From Rhodeus uyekii (Eukaryota > Chordata > Actinopteri > Cypriniformes > Acheilognathidae), in assembly GCA_037043235.1 (NCBI GenBank), contig JAWRVZ010000050.1, positions 4,089,501 to 4,153,500 of the forward strand: DNA of 64,000 nt, read 5' to 3'. Positions 43,170 through 55,944 of this stretch are shown here, in pieces (position 1 is the stretch's first letter; each line of letters opens with the position of its first letter). The translations under genes and the position numbers were made by a program. Below the pieces are notes generated by a model. It saw only the letters and a program-made list of their open reading frames with translations, did no database searches and had not been told where the DNA came from.

Positions 43170-44395
43170 CCTGAGGAAAGTAAACATCTGAAAGGCCTCA
43201 GGCTCAGATCACATTCCTGGAAGGGTGCTCAAAGAATGTGCAGATCAGCGGGCTGGTGTTCTAACTGACATTTTTAACATCTCGTTGAGCCAAGAAAAAG
43301 TTCCATCTTGTTTTAAGACTGCAACCATCATTCCTGTGCCAAAGAAAAATCATATCACCTCACTCAATGACTACCGGCATGTTGCACTGACTCCCATCAT
43401 GATGAAGTGATTTGAAAGACTAGTTAAGGACCACATCATCTCCAAACTTCCTCTCACGTTCGACCCGTTCCAGTTTGCCTACCGGCCAAACCACTCCATT
43501 GAGGACGCGATCTCTTCTGTGCTTCACCTGAGCCTTGCACACCTGGAGGAGAAGAACACCCATGAACGTTTGCTATTCTTGGGCTTCAGTTCAGCTTTTA
43601 ATACTATCAACCCTCAGCATCTGGTGGACAAACTGGGACTGCTAGGCTTCAGCGCTCCTCTATGTAACTGGTCGTTAGACTTCCTCATTGCCAGACCACA
43701 GTCAGTGCGTGTCGGCAAGAACACCTCCAGTGTCATCTCTCTCAGCACAGGCTCTCCTCAGGGCTTTGTCTTGAGCCCCCTGCTGTTCACAATGATGACA
43801 GATGACTTCTACAAACCACACTGGGAAGTTTGTGGATGTCAGGACAGTAGTAGGACTCATCAGGGACAATAATGACCAAGCCTACAGAAAAGAGGTGGAG
43901 CAGCTGATGAAGTGGTAGAGTGAAAACAGTCTAATCCTGAATGTCACCAAAACTAAAGAGATCATTGTGGACTTCAGGAAAAAAACACCCTTGCCATGCT
44001 CCTCTTCTTATCAACAACACGGCCATGGAGATGATTGGAAGTACAAAGTTTCTGGGGGTGCACATCACAGACGACCTCACCTGGTCTGTGAAAACTGGGT
44101 CCTTGGTCAAGAGGGCACTACAACGACTGCACTTCCTGCTGCGGCTGAAGTCCCTAACTCTAACCCATCCTGACAATATTCTAATGAAGCACCATAGAAA
44201 GCATCCTCACCAACTGCATCTTGGTGTGGGGCGGAAGCTGCGCTGCCTTGGACTGGAGGCATGTGAGAAGAGAGGTAAGGACTGCAGAGAAGATCATTGG
44301 GACATCGCTCCAATCTGTTCAGGACATTGCCCCAAAACGGTGTCTGTCCCGGGCAAGGAACATCAAAGACCCGTCACATCCACATAAATGCCCGT
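43170..44395 (+). mobile_element. Jockey-superfamily LINE reverse transcriptase fragment
   Basis: Translation in shifting frames gives HIPGRVLKECADQ, then TIIPVPKKNHITSLNDYRHV, FQFAYRPNHSIEDAISS, the AFNTINPQHL box (normally D at the catalytic position, here within GFSSAFNT), TGSPQGFVLSPLLFT, and STKFLGVHITDDLTW. The YxDD box is missing through a deletion near 43830, and a TGA interrupts the frame at about 43408. The 5' part with the endonuclease is absent. It is a dead, truncated LINE of a different family from the intact one at 13.4 kb. Confidence 0.75.
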
Positions 44396-44399
44396 TTTC

Positions 44400-46230
44400 T
44401 TTAATTTTTAGTTTGTTTATTTTATGATATTAAAGTGTTTGAACATACACAATTCCTGGCACCTTCTTCCCTTTTCAACAAATCTTGCTACATTGGTGCC
44501 AAAACTTGGCAGGAAGGAGGGACATGCTGTAAGAGAGTCCTTTCTGCTAAAAGTGAACGCGGTGCTGACAATAACTGGCTGCCAGAGGTGGTGGTGCTGG
44601 AGCATCGGCCATGCCTGTTACTCTGTCATCATTGTGGGTAACCAGCGGGCTATTCCAGAAAGCAGGTTGTGTGAAATACCCAGGTTTGTTTATGGGTTTG
44701 TTTCGATTCTAGAGACAGAAGTAATGACAGAACATGCTGCAAAATTATATCTGGTTGTTCAGATTAGCCACGATTTCTTCGTCTTCACAGAACACTTTTT
44801 TTTTGCCTTGCGAAGAGCCCTTTGAATCACTGTTCTGCATCAGGGCCAACTACTACCATCCATTAGACCTGCTAGACATCAGGACTTGACTGGAGGGAGG
44901 CCATCATCAGGTGTTTGGAGAGTGTCTGTCTTTGATCCAAGACAAAGCCAGAACTGAATCCTGGCCCCCCACCACCCAAGCCCCGGAGTTTTACTACCTG
45001 CTATAACGGGTCAACAAGAATCCAAGGAAGAAAGGATAGTGTTGACCATCGCCTGAGAGCCAGATCCCTAAAGTGTGTCTGAGCGGGGTCTGAATTCTGT
45101 TTGACTTCGACCCTGAGGACTGGCTGATGGATTTGAACACTAAAGTACTGAAGAACACTAATCATCATCAGAGCTTTTCATAATTTATCTTCATAACCAT
45201 GTGCATTTATGTTCTCCATGTTTTCTCTTCAGTTGTTGTTTGTGTCTTAGTTCATGTTTAGGCATGCTGTTACATGACCTGTTTTCATTAAATTTTTGTA
45301 CTCAACTACTTTAAGAATATCGTTTCATTTTTGTTTGCTCACATACTAACAATACATGTCATACTGATTGCATTGCCTACCAGCATAGTCTTTCATGTTG
45401 TTGTAAGAACAGAAAACATTTAATACTGATACTGTTATTTCCTTATGCATACAGGTTTCATTGTCTTTCAGGTGTGGAATTTTTCTTAACCAACTGGTTT
45501 TATTTAAAGTGTAGAAAGTTTCACTGTCATTACTACTTTTTTTGCTTTTTAGTGTTCTGGCCCTACATGATAGTTACAAAATAAAACAGGACTATTGAAT
45601 ATGGAAAAATAATGACAAATGTGTTTGAAAAAGTATGTTTAATTGCACTTATTGGAGAAAAAATATGCTTTCATTTTAACACATTGTATTTATAGGGCTT
45701 GTGTTTTTAAACAGAACAATATTTTGGAAGTGAAATTTGAAAGGTGCATTTGTATTATTGAATTCTTAATAAGGAAAATGTGTAAATGTTTTGAATTGAA
45801 TTACAACCATGTAATTTTTCATGCAATTCAGCAAGTTTTTGGGTTTCTAATACATTTGCCATTATTTTATTTCCATAGATGGACTGCAGCTACAGGTGAC
45901 AGACTGATGTTTACCCTCTCTGGACACTGTGTAATGTACACTTGCATAAGTTTTAAAACGTACAGCTCTCAAAGTTTCTCTGAAATTTTTTGGGGAAAAA
46001 AACTGAATATGTAAGAATAAATACAAATAAATCATGAAGGTTTGACAGAAATGTTTTCAATGAGTCTTTAATTTGACAAAAACAACAGTTTAAAAGTTAG
46101 TTGTAATAAGTCAATTCCTGATATATACAAGTGCTTTTGAAACATCTGTGTTCAGAAAGCTTTGATTTCTCATTGTAAGAATCATTCTTTAATCTGGTGT
46201 TTTTTTCATCTGTCCTAACTCTGTTCATTA
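44400..46230. other. Intergenic DNA between GTPase copies 3 and 4
   Basis: No gene supported. The open frame at 44424-44825 covers repeat-like DNA. The frame at 45643-46014 has no known domain and is AT-rich. Confidence 0.4.
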
Positions 46231-47815
46231 CTAACCGAGGACAAGTTTTGCTAGACCAGCTTTCAGGTAACTGAGAGCGTCTTTATTTGCTTCTTCAGCC
46301 ACAGCAGCTTTTCTCATTTCCTCCAGTTCTCGAACCCAGTCTTCTTTCCCAGCCTCCCTCACTCTGGGGATGAAGAAGTCCAGATGCTGGAGAGTGAAGG
46401 CAGAATCTGGCTTCAGTGCGATCTGAGACAGATTCTTGATGGTGTTGTAAGCTTCAGACAGAAGAGCTGACTTTTGGGTTTCAATCTCTTCCAGATCCTT
46501 GTAAATATCAGCCATTAAAATCAAATATGTCTTGGTTTCTTCTTGAGCTTTTTCATATTCTTTTTTTATGGAGTCAAATTCCAACATGTAGCTTGAGGTG
46601 CTCATTACGTATTTCTTGTTTTCTTTGACATGTTTGCTGTGATGACACTTCCCTGTGCACACGGTACAGTAACCGTTTTTCATGACTTCACATTTGCTGG
46701 GATCAGAAACCCACCAGCAGTCAAACTCATGGCAGTTTTCCTCACAGACGCTGCAGGTCGTCGCCTTCCTGTTTTTCCATGATGCGTTTTCAATGGGCAC
46801 CTTAAGCTTGACAGTCCTTTTTACTTGAATGTTGAAGTTTTTATGTTCCTCAATCTTTGCCTTGTTTAAAGTCATTGCTCTCTGAATCTGAAGTTTTTCA
46901 GCTTTTTTCAGCTCTTTCTCGTGAACTCGCAGTTGTAAGTTGCACATGAATGCTTCTAATATAATGCGCTCTATCAGGACATCTGAAGTCATCTCTAAAC
47001 TTCTTCTGTTCTTTTTATCCAGAGATCGAAGGAACTGCTTCATGCCATCCATGCTGTCTTCCCAGGCGTCTCTTTGCGCACGAACATGGCGTTCTGCAGT
47101 GTGACGAGCGTCAGCCTGACGGTTGTTGAATAAGAAATAAACAGGTTGGTTATCATGATCTCGTCTGCAGGGGATTTTAGCTTTATTAATGGCACCAAGG
47201 ACATTTTTGGGTGGAAGACCATCAGAGTGTGTCATTAGAAACATAATGTTGTTCACAATGTCTTTTCCAAATAAAGACAGAACTGAACTGATGATGTAAT
47301 GCTGTCTGTCTGAAAGACGATTCTTAGACGCTTGAATCACAAAACACACAGCGTCGACTTCACAAACTCCTTCATTGCTCTGAAACAGCATTGATAAATT
47401 TTCAACAACTTCCAGATCTTTTTCCAGTCCTCTAGTGTCTCCGTATCCTGGAGTATCAATGATGGTCAGAGATTCAGGATTCTTTGAAGGACAGACCTCA
47501 TACATGGTGATTTCAGATGTCTGTGATTCTGATTGGTCTCTGGCTGCTTCTTCTGTGATTTCATACCATAGTTCATCCTCAAACTGCACATCCAGTAAGT
47601 AGTTGACCATGGTGTTGATGAGAGTCGTCTTTCCAGCGCCAGTTTCTCCCACCAGCAGAACAATTTTGTTTTGTTTACGGGTGTCTTTTATCCCATAAGT
47701 CCATTTTCTGACTTTTCCATTATCATCAATCACTTTTCTCTCTGTATGCAGACGGTATCGTTTTGGACGACCTCCATGAATAAGAGTTGGTCTGCGTGGT
47801 GGAAGTCTCGGCTTT
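46231..47815 (-). CDS. GTPase copy 4, main exon
   Basis: The exon follows an acceptor (TTTTACAG, ending 47816) and ends with a stop at 46231. With the 11-base exon at 48998-49008 it encodes 531 residues. The P-loop GETGAGKTT is at about 58-66, followed by DTPGYGD and THSD as in the other copies. The start peptide RKPRLPPRRPTLIHGG is basic and Pro-rich; copy 3 shares LPPRRPTLI and copies 1 and 2 read LPPNKSTLI. The eight-Cys cluster is intact. This is the best-defined gene model of the four, because both exons and both splice sites are clean and the intron is only 1182 bases. Predicted role: GTP-dependent assembly or signalling in the cytosol, as for the paralogues. Confidence 0.88.
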
Positions 47816-48059
47816 CTGTAAAATAAGGAGGTAAATATTTCATAATCATGAAGAATCTATGACTGGAAATGTCCAGTAAGAAACAAGCATGTTAGATGAA
47901 GGCAAGTCAGTTTGTTTTTTTAGAGCATATAATTCACAGTTTCATGCTGTTAATGCCTAATTGTCCGAATTTAACATTTTAGAACATTGGCAATAGTGTA
48001 CGCTACATTTTACTATATATAAACAATCAAAGATTGAGATTGTTGAAACGAGATTGTTG

Positions 48060-48180
48060 AAATAGTTGAAATACAGTGCCACAGCCGCTTGCAGCCTTTC
48101 ACGGACCACTGTGTTAGCGCACCCTCCTCCCATGCCATAGATTCAGATTCGAATCCCACTCTGAATAATTTGAATTAACT
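48060..48180 (+). repeat. Possible tRNA-like SINE remnant
   Basis: Words GTTAGCGCACCCTCCTCCCA and the box B-like GATTCGAATCCC suggest a tRNA-derived repeat inside the intron of GTPase copy 4. It is short and the body is not recognisable. Confidence 0.3.
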
Positions 48181-48600
48181 AATGCAGACATGAAAAATCT
48201 TTTTTACCAAAATAATCATAGTAATAATGTTCCAAGATGCATTGTTTTAAACAGTGAAACTCCTCTAAATGCTTCTTAAATCTTGCTGCATTGATGAGTT
48301 TCCATTATATAATTTGAGTTATTAGCATAACTCAATTAGTGTTTCCAGTGGATTGTATAGTTAAATTCAAAGTAAGCTTTCCTTGTTGCTACTTCATTGT
48401 TTCAGACACCAGTAGTATAAACTAAAACCAATTATGATCGAAACCAGAGATGATCACTAGATTGTTTTCAACACATACATTGTTTTTTTTTTCCATTATA
48501 TTTTCTATTATTTTCTATAAGTCAATGAAATCATTCGGTTGATCAAGTTTTTCTTTTTGTAACGATAGATCTTATCAGGATCAATATGTTAGTGTTTTTA

Positions 48601-48704
<104 letters not shown>

Positions 48705-48997
48705 GTAGGTTTATATTGTCATTTTGTGAACGTGGAATGGAATTTTTATGCATTAGCTCATAACAACAATAAATTTAACATTAAGATTCAAAAGACTTCA
48801 GCAGTCTGACAGCCACTTGAAAAAGCGGTCGCAGAACCTGCTTCACCTGCATCTAATGCTGCAAAAACTTTTCCGGAGTTACTGTTGGGTTGTTACAAAA
48901 GCAGTTCAAATTTCAGTATACACAACATTTTAGCAATTAAGCAACTTCAATTTGAAAAGGCAATTTTTTACTGTTGAAAATATGAATTTCATCTCAC

Positions 48998-49008
48998 CTG
49001 GGATCCAT
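48998..49008 (-). CDS. First coding exon of GTPase copy 4 (11 bases)
   Basis: On the - strand GATCACC is followed by ATG GAT CCC AG and a GTGAGA donor (from 48997). Two bases of an Arg codon are completed by the first base of the main exon, giving Met-Asp-Pro-Arg-Lys-Pro-Arg. The intron (47816-48997) has GT and AG ends. The near-identical exon of GTPase copy 1 (3656-3666) supports it. Confidence 0.72.
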
Positions 49009-49009
49009 G

Positions 49010-50075
49010 GTGATCGCTCGACTAGCGCTGAAGCCCTTCACTGTCACTCAGTCTGATTTCAGCAAAGCAATATATATATAATATTTAATAGCTATTACTA
49101 TTTTTATTATTTAATCATGAAATAATGACTGTTCCTTCACACCAAACTTTGAGTCGAGTGTCTGGCTGAATTGTCAGCGCTGATGGAAATACTGGTTTAT
49201 TTAACTAGCCGAACTGGCTGAAGTCCCTCCCACCCAGATGTGTCTTTTAGTGTCTGATTATGAATGAAATGCCATGATTCTCAAATCTGAAGATTGATAT
49301 TGTTATGCCTAAAGTTTAATCATATGTTTTTTAAAATTTCTAGTCATTCATTCATTCAGTTAATGAACTAGTGTTATTTACTGACCATGCATGTTTTGTA
49401 TCAAAAGTTAAAAAATGTATAGAAAGTTACCCGCAAACATATTTTATAAAAAAGTTTTCAATATCTTCATGCAGAAAGACAGTTAATATTATTATTTTTT
49501 GCTTGTCTATAGGCTGTAAACAACAAGTTGTGCCTCTTTCACAAACATAATTATAAGCAGCAACAGTAGCATTATGCGATCCTTGGCTTTTTTGTGTATG
49601 GCGTCTTAAAATGAGAGTACCCATAATTAGATGATGAGAAAGCTACTTTTATTTTTACTGCAGTGCATAAAACTCAAATGTTTTGTAAGCCAAAGATACT
49701 GGAAATCATATTTATTTTCTTCCTCATTTTCTCATCAGAATCCAGATATGATCAGAAAAAAATGTATTCACTGGAGTTTTGAGCAGATGCAGTGTTAATA
49801 ATCTTGTAGATTATCATGCTTTCAGTTTCATGCACAAATAAAATATTTTCAAAGCAGGATAGAAATGAATGCTGAATATGTTGGCTGTTTTTCTGCCTTC
49901 ATTTTTGTTGTTTCCTGTTGTAATGCATGAAGATTCTTTAAAAAACTGTCTTTGTGTTTCATAGAAAGTAATATCAGGTTTTGAGCAAATTGAGGGTGAA
50001 TAATGGTTGTCATCTTGTCCTCTGATTAGCTTTATAATGTAAGTATATTCAAACATTCATCTGTGATTGTCATGA
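49010..50075. other. Upstream flank of GTPase copy 4
   Basis: Probably holds the promoter. I see no clear ISRE, NF-kB site or TATA box at a fixed distance. The short open frames have no domain. Confidence 0.4.
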
Positions 50076-50096
50076 GTTTATTAGTACTGCCATGAG

Positions 50097-50510
50097 TTTA
50101 TTAGTAATAATAATAATAATAATACATTTTATTTGTAGTTCACCTTTCTTAAACCTAAAGCGCAATTACAATACAAAACAACAAGAAAATAATAACATAT
50201 AAAGTAAAAATACTCATGTAAATACAAGTTAAAAAAAGTAAATACTCAGGTTATACATTAAAAACTTGACTAAAAAGATGTGTTTTGAGACACTGCTTAA
50301 ACCAATCCAGAGAGTTTGTATTTCTGACAGGGGCAGGTAGTGAATTCCACAACTTTGGTGCGTTGTGGGAAAAGGCCCTCCCTCCCATAGATTTTAATTT
50401 ACAGTGAGGCTGATACAGAGTGAGAGAGCCAGCGGAGCGGAGGGAACGAGAAGGAACAGATGGAATAATCAAGTCACAGATGTAAGCAGGAGCCAACCCT
50501 TTAGTACTTA
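50097..50510 (-). mobile_element. 3' fragment of an L2/CR1-like LINE
   Basis: The - strand frame at 50251-50496 encodes the typical end of a fish LINE reverse-transcriptase protein: SRSLRSAGSLTLYQP, GGRAFSHNAPKLWNSLP and FKQCLKTHLFSQ. It ends in an AT-rich 3' region with a TTA repeat (the TAA run at about 50097-50114 on the + strand). The copy is 5'-truncated as is usual for LINEs. Confidence 0.75.
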
Positions 50511-50519
50511 ATTTCTATA

Positions 50520-50950
50520 GTTGGATCATTTCTTACTTACATTTCACTACAGGATTGCCAAAACTCTGATAAGATTAAATCAGGGTAAATTATTAACTTT
50601 GCAAAGCTGTCAGGACCTTCTTGAGAAACATTCGTAGTTTTACAAGGTTCATCTGTGACTTTCTGATTCTGGGAGGCCGAAAGAACAAATGTCTGACAAC
50701 AATGTTTTTTACTGGATGGAATTTGAAAAATGCAATTGGACGACTAACGTCAAAATACCTGCGAGTTCTTATAAGGAAACAAACTCATCTGTGATCCCCT
50801 AGGTGCACCTACATTTTTTCTTAAATGTGCATTTATTTGAAAACAAATGTACTTTTTAGGCTGTTAAAAATAAAGTTTTAACAAATAATTTTTAAACATT
50901 ATTTAAAGTTCCATTTAATTTCAATGGTCTGAATATTCTACTAACTATAA
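50520..50950. other. Intergenic DNA, no gene seen
   Basis: AT-rich, without coding signal, up to the start of the minisatellite. Confidence 0.4.
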
Positions 50951-50954
50951 GTGG

Positions 50955-51300
50955 CTTTGCAACAACATGTCAGCTAACTCAGAATAATTTGCAACTACAA
51001 GTCAACTAACTCATTATTTACAACTACAAGTCAACCAACTCCTGTTATTTTCAACTACAAGTCTCATTATTTGCAACTACAAGTTAACTAACCATCGTTG
51101 TTTGCAACTACAAGTCAACCAACTCTCATTATTTTCAACTACAAGTAAACTAACTCTCATTATTTTCAACTACAAGTTAACTAACCATCGTTGTTTGCAA
51201 CTACAAGTCAACCAACTCTCATTATTTTCAACTACAAGTTAACTAACCATCTTTATTTGCAACTACAAGTCAACTAACTGTTATTATTATTATTAACTAC
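50955..51300. repeat. 31-bp minisatellite, left part
   Basis: Imperfect units of the form CAACTACAAGTCAACTAACT followed by CTCATTATTTG, about ten to eleven copies. Variants alternate GTCAACC, GTTAACT and GTAAACT. The array is interrupted by DIRS element 2 and continues at 55.94 kb. Confidence 0.9.
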
Positions 51301-51713
51301 GTCTCAGGTTACTACCGTAACGTCTCAGGTTACTTACGTAACCCTAGTTTCCTTAGAGGGAATGAGACACTGCGTCGAACGCATATGGGAACGCTTTAGC
51401 GTGATTGTTTCTTGAAGCGCAATTGAAACCAGGTGTGCGAGTGCACGTCACCGAGGGTGACGTCATGAGCCAGGAGTATAACTGCACGCCGTAACCCGGA
51501 AGACGCAGCTTGACCAGTGTCTGAAACAGCCGGCATTCGTAGGAGCTGAGGCTACGAGACGCAGTGTCTCGTTCCCTCTAAGGGAACTAGGGTTATGTAA
51601 GTAACCTGAGATTTTCCCTGTCAAGGGAACACAACACTGCGTCGAACGCATATGGGAACGAGGAATACCCATGCCGCCTCAGCGAACGGAGTAGGCCAAG
51701 CTAACGTAGCTCG

Positions 51714-52684
51714 CTACGAAAGGGCCAAAGTTCCCACAGCGGGGTTAAGGTCTAGTTGGTAGAACCTAATAAAGGTATGCGGTGAAGACCAGCCAACCGC
51801 ATCACAAATATCAGCAAGGGGAGCACCTGCGCAGAAAGCTTTAGAGGTAGCCATGCTCCGAGTAGAGTGGGCGCGGACATGCAGTGGGCACTGCTGACCC
51901 GCCGAATCATAAGCCAGTGAGATAGTCTCGACTATCCACCTGCTCAGAGTTGGTTTTGATGCTGGAGCTCCCTTAGGAGTCCCGAAGTATACAAAGAGTT
52001 GGTCCGACCTACGCCATGAAGCCACTCTGCGGACGGAGGCATCCAGTGCTCGCACTGGACACACCCTGTTCTTGGACTCCTGGTCATGATCGCAAAGGGG
52101 AGAGGACATAAGGCCTGAAGTATAGTGTGATGAACGGGGCTCGAAAACACTTTAGGGATGTATCATGTTCTGGGAAAGAGGAAGGCTTTCGCCAGACCGG
52201 TAGCAAACTCTAGACCAGAGGGGGCCACTGAGAGGGCCTGAAGGTCACCAACCCTCTTAAAGGAGGAGATGGCTAAAAGGAACACCGTCTTAAGGGTGAG
52301 GAATTTCTCTGAGATGTCCTCGAGTGGCTCAAAGGGTGCCTGGGACAGTGCCTGGAGAAGCAGGGAAAGGTTCCAGGGCGGCACCCGAGAGTGTACCGCA
52401 GGCCTCAGCCTCAAAGTGCCACGAAGGAAACGCACTACTAGGAAGTCCTGACCCAGAGGGGTACTTGTGGGTACGTGGTAAGCCGCAATGCCAGCCACGT
52501 ACACCTTAAGCGTGGAGGGGGACAGCCCGGCAGCAAACCTTTCTTGTAAAAACTCCAGAACGATATCAACTTGACAGGTCACTGGGTCTAGATGTTTGTC
52601 TCTGCACCAGGAAGTGATGTGAATTCCCCTTCCGAGCGTAGATCTTCCTCGTGGACGGGGCTCTAGAGTGGAGAATGGTCTCAA
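51714..52684 (-). pseudogene. DIRS element 2 tyrosine recombinase, frameshifted
   Basis: The N-terminal half (52163-52684) carries FLQERFAAGLSPSTLKVYV, then FKRVGDLQALSVAP. The C-terminal half (51714-52109) carries CPVRALDASVRR, TPKGAPASKPTLSRWIVE, RAHSTRSMATSK with the catalytic His and Arg, and GWSSPHTFIRFYQLDL with the His and the nucleophile Tyr. The halves are in different frames around 52110-52165. Catalytic residues are preserved, so the break may be young. Confidence 0.82.
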
Positions 52685-52708
52685 CGACCTCAGTCGAGAG
52701 ACCTGAGT

Positions 52709-54333
52709 CTATGAGTCGGGCCCCCTCAGAGGCCAGACCCACAGATTCCACAGTTCCGGGTGAGGATGAAGGATCCTGCCCTGAGCCTGGGACAGAATCT
52801 CCCAAGGAGTACCGTTTAGGAGGGACACTAAGTCTGAAAACCACACTCTGCCCGGCCACCGCGGGGCAATTAAGGTGAGACAGACCCTGTCCTGACAAAC
52901 TTTCTCTAGAACCCCCGGCAGCAGAGCTACAGGGGGAAAGGCGTACAGGGGTAGCCTCGGCCACTCCTGTTGCATCACATCCAGCCCTAAAGGGGCTGGG
53001 GGAAAGAGGGAGTACCACAGAGGGCAATGGGTTGCCTCGTGGGACGCAAAAAAATCAATTTGGACCAGACCGAACTTCTCCCAAATCTGCTCCACCACCT
53101 CGGGGTGGAGCATCCATTCCCCGGACCTCGGCCCCTGTCTTGACAGGCAGTCTGCTCCCTTGTTCTGGGATCCCAGAATGTACATCGCTCAGAGAGAGCG
53201 AAGTTTGTTCCGAGCCCAAAGGAAGATCCGCGTGGCCAGCTTGCAAAGCTGACGAGAGCAGAGACCCCCCTGATGGTTTATGTAGGAGACCACCACCGTG
53301 TTGTTGGACGGAACTAGCACGTGGTGTCCCCAAAGGTCTGGGAGAAAGGAGAAAGCGCCTTGAAACCCTGATCAGGCGCAAAGGATTTCCCCTTGGGGAA
53401 AACCCCCTGGTCTTGAGCCACCACTGCAGACGTCTCATGTGTAGCAAACCTAGTGGTATCACACAGGAGGTTGGCGCCATGAGACTCAGAACCCTCTGGA
53501 AGTGTCTGACAGAGACCATCTGGCCTACCTTTAAGTCGTTGACTGAGGATAGGATCGCAGAGATGCGCACGGGGGAAAGCCGCATTGACATCGATACAGA
53601 GTCCCATACAACGGCGAGGAAAGTATTCCTCTGCCTTGGCCAGAGCACACTCTTTTTGGCGTTCAGTCTTAGCCCGAGCTCCTTCATGTGTGCAAGAACA
53701 ACATCTCGATGTTGCACCGCCATCTCTCGAGACGGGACCAAAATGAGCCAGTCGTCGATGTAATTTAAGATCTGGATCCCTCGAGACTGGAGCGGAGCTA
53801 GAGCTGCATCCACTCACTTGGTGAAAGTGCGTGGGTACAAAGCCAGGCCGAATGAAACAACTCGGTACTCATAAGACTTGCCCCCAAAGACGAATCTGAG
53901 GAACTTCCGATGCTGTGGAAGGATGGAGACGTGAAAATATGCGTCCTTGAGATCTATCGTGAAAAACGGACCTGATTTGTGCTACAATCTGTTTCAGAGT
54001 TATCATTCTGAACAACAGTTGGCAGAACACCCGAAAAACCGGGTGGATGAACCCGGAACTGAATAGCGTATAATTCTGATACGGCCCAGGACCCACTGAG
54101 AGACGCTGCCACGCTGCCATGAAATCTACTAGGGGTATTAGCCTCTCGAGACCGACCTCTGGACAAATATATTTTTCCACCCCGGGGCCCTGGCCGAAAA
54201 CAGAGAGCCGCCGGGGCGGATGCTCTAGGACCCTCCTCAGAGGGCAACCTGTCCAGCGTGTAATGTATGGAGCGCGACTGGAAGAAGCTGCCTGCGAGGA
54301 GCATGACCCGGGCCCCTCGAGACACTGGACCAA
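52709..54333 (-). pseudogene. DIRS element 2 reverse transcriptase and RNase H
   Basis: The frame at 53055-53813 has the catalytic YIDDWLILVPS and the thumb words LGLRLNAKKSVLWP and NTFLAVVWDS. The frame at 52709-53185 starts LGSQNKGADCLSRQ, the usual end of the RNase H region, and continues DFFASHEATHCPLW. The 5' part (53869-54333) includes PLRRVLEHPPR and RLIPLVDFMAAW, as in element 1. Frameshifts separate the pieces. Confidence 0.78.
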
Positions 54334-54448
54334 CTACCGCGCTTGCAGGGCACTGGTCTACTCCTTGAGGAAGACCAGCGCTACGAGGCCGAAAGACGCT
54401 GACGTCAAGGCATCTTGCTCTTGGCCTTCTTGGACTGGAGGACAGTCC

Positions 54449-55684
54449 TCAGATCTGTCCTTCTGCCAGAGGGCTGCGGCTGCGGTAGGAGGAGCTGCTG
54501 CTGGGCTGCGGCTGCCTCGCAGGCCCAGCTGCTCGAGAGCGAGGGGAGAATTTTTCTAAACGCCACCTCCTGCTTAGCAGCCTCCTAAAACCTCTCAACG
54601 GCCATCTTAACAGTGTCGCCGAAGAGGCCAGGAGGCATAAGAGGGGCGTTGACAAGGATCTCAGAGAAAGATCGGTGACCCTGTGCAGCTCGGCGACTGC
54701 CTCAGGGCCAATTCCCTCGCCATTGTCGAGGTCTGAGAGCAATTCTGCTTGGTAGGCCTGCAGCAGTGATGACGTATGCAGGCATGCTGCTGCCTGACCA
54801 GCCACGGAATATGCTCTGCCCACCATGGTAGAGTTAACCTGAAGGGGTTTGGTGGGCAGCGTCAGGGTTTTAAGGGGCGGCGATGAATGGGGGGCGAGCT
54901 AGTTAGCCAGTGCCTCCTCCACTCTAGGCATCGCCCCATAGCCGCGTTCTTTGGCTCCCACAAGAGTAGCATAGTTAGCAGAAACGTGGGAGGTGGGCCG
55001 TTTCCAAGACCTCGACACCTCAGTGTGGAGGTCCGGGAAGAATGGCAGACCCCAATGCTGAGGTTGCACCCGAGCAGGTAGGTAATGCTCGTCCAGCCTA
55101 ATTTTAGGGTGAGCTTCCCTAGGCTTAGCTGGCCACTCGAGACCAAGCCTTGCCGTTGCCCGAGTGACGACCTCGAGCAGCTCCTCAAATGCGGGTGAGG
55201 CTGATGGCGGTTCAGCCTCATCCACATCGATGCTGACCACATCCACCTCCAGCTCCTCAGAACTGGAGAGGTTCAGCTACGCATCCTCACCCAGGTTGGA
55301 AGTAATCACCGCGTGGTGCGCTTCCGAGTCCTGCGTGAGGGCAGAGTCAGCAGGTAAGGGAGGAGAAAGGACGTCGCCTGTCTCCGACCCCGCTGCTAAA
55401 TCTAGCTGCGATCCCCATGAATGCGACCGCCGCTGAGCCTCAGCTGCAGCGGGACCAGACCCACAAGGACCACGAGCCTGAGCAGTTCCCTCAAAAACTG
55501 CCAGGCGTGAGCGGAGAGTGCGCAGCAGCAGCCGCAAACACTCTGCACACTCAGAACCCTCGAGCGCTGAGCGTGCGTGGTCCTCTTCCAAACATGAGAC
55601 ACAGAGCACGTGTGTATCGTTGCCCGTGATAAAACGCGGGCAGGGAGTGACACAATGCTTAAAAGTCTGTGAATCCACCATCAA
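54449..55684 (-). pseudogene. DIRS element 2 gag-like ORF, broken
   Basis: The frame at 55277-55684 (ATG at 55681) has CVTPCPRFITGNDTHVLCVSC and the word RTLRSRLAVFEG. It continues in other frames at 54899-55246 (DEAEPPSASPAFEELLEVVT) and 54449-54826 (AACLHTSSLLQAYQAELLSD). Element 1 has the same order of words. A structural or RNA-binding role is inferred from position. Confidence 0.68.
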
Positions 55685-55944
55685 ACAGGTAAGTGATCAA
55701 AGGAAGAATCAAACTTAAAGCCAGCAAATGCAACTCAAACACACGTCAGCTTCAAGCGCTGTTGAAGATACTAAAGCTACTGCTTCTGGGTCACGGCGTG
55801 CAGTTATACTCCTGGCTCATGACGTCACCCTCGGCGACGTGCACTCACACACCTGGTTTCAATAGCGCTTCAAGAGTTAATCACACTAAGGGATTCCCAT
55901 ATGCGTTCGACGCAGTGTTGAGTTCCCTTGACAGGGAACTATCG

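Larger units (their letters stand above)
51301..55939 (-). mobile_element. DIRS-type tyrosine-recombinase retroelement 2
   Basis: The left end (GTCTCAGGTTACTTACGTAA) and an about 100-base terminal repeat recur inverted at 55780-55939. The internal complementary region at about 51560-51670 contains both tips back to back. Reading on the - strand, gag-like, RT/RNase H and recombinase genes follow in DIRS order. A partial second copy of the tip (21 bases) precedes the left end. The element splits a minisatellite. It is better preserved than elements 1 and 3: the RT box YIDDWL and the recombinase box RAHSTR are intact, though frames are still broken. Confidence 0.9.

Noticed and set aside
44424..44825. 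133-codon frame as a gene
   Set aside because: No domain, overlapping open frames in other phases, and repeat-like flanks.
50955..51300. Regularly spaced repeats resembling a CRISPR or ncRNA array
   Set aside because: The 31-bp units are contiguous and vary by point changes; this is a minisatellite.
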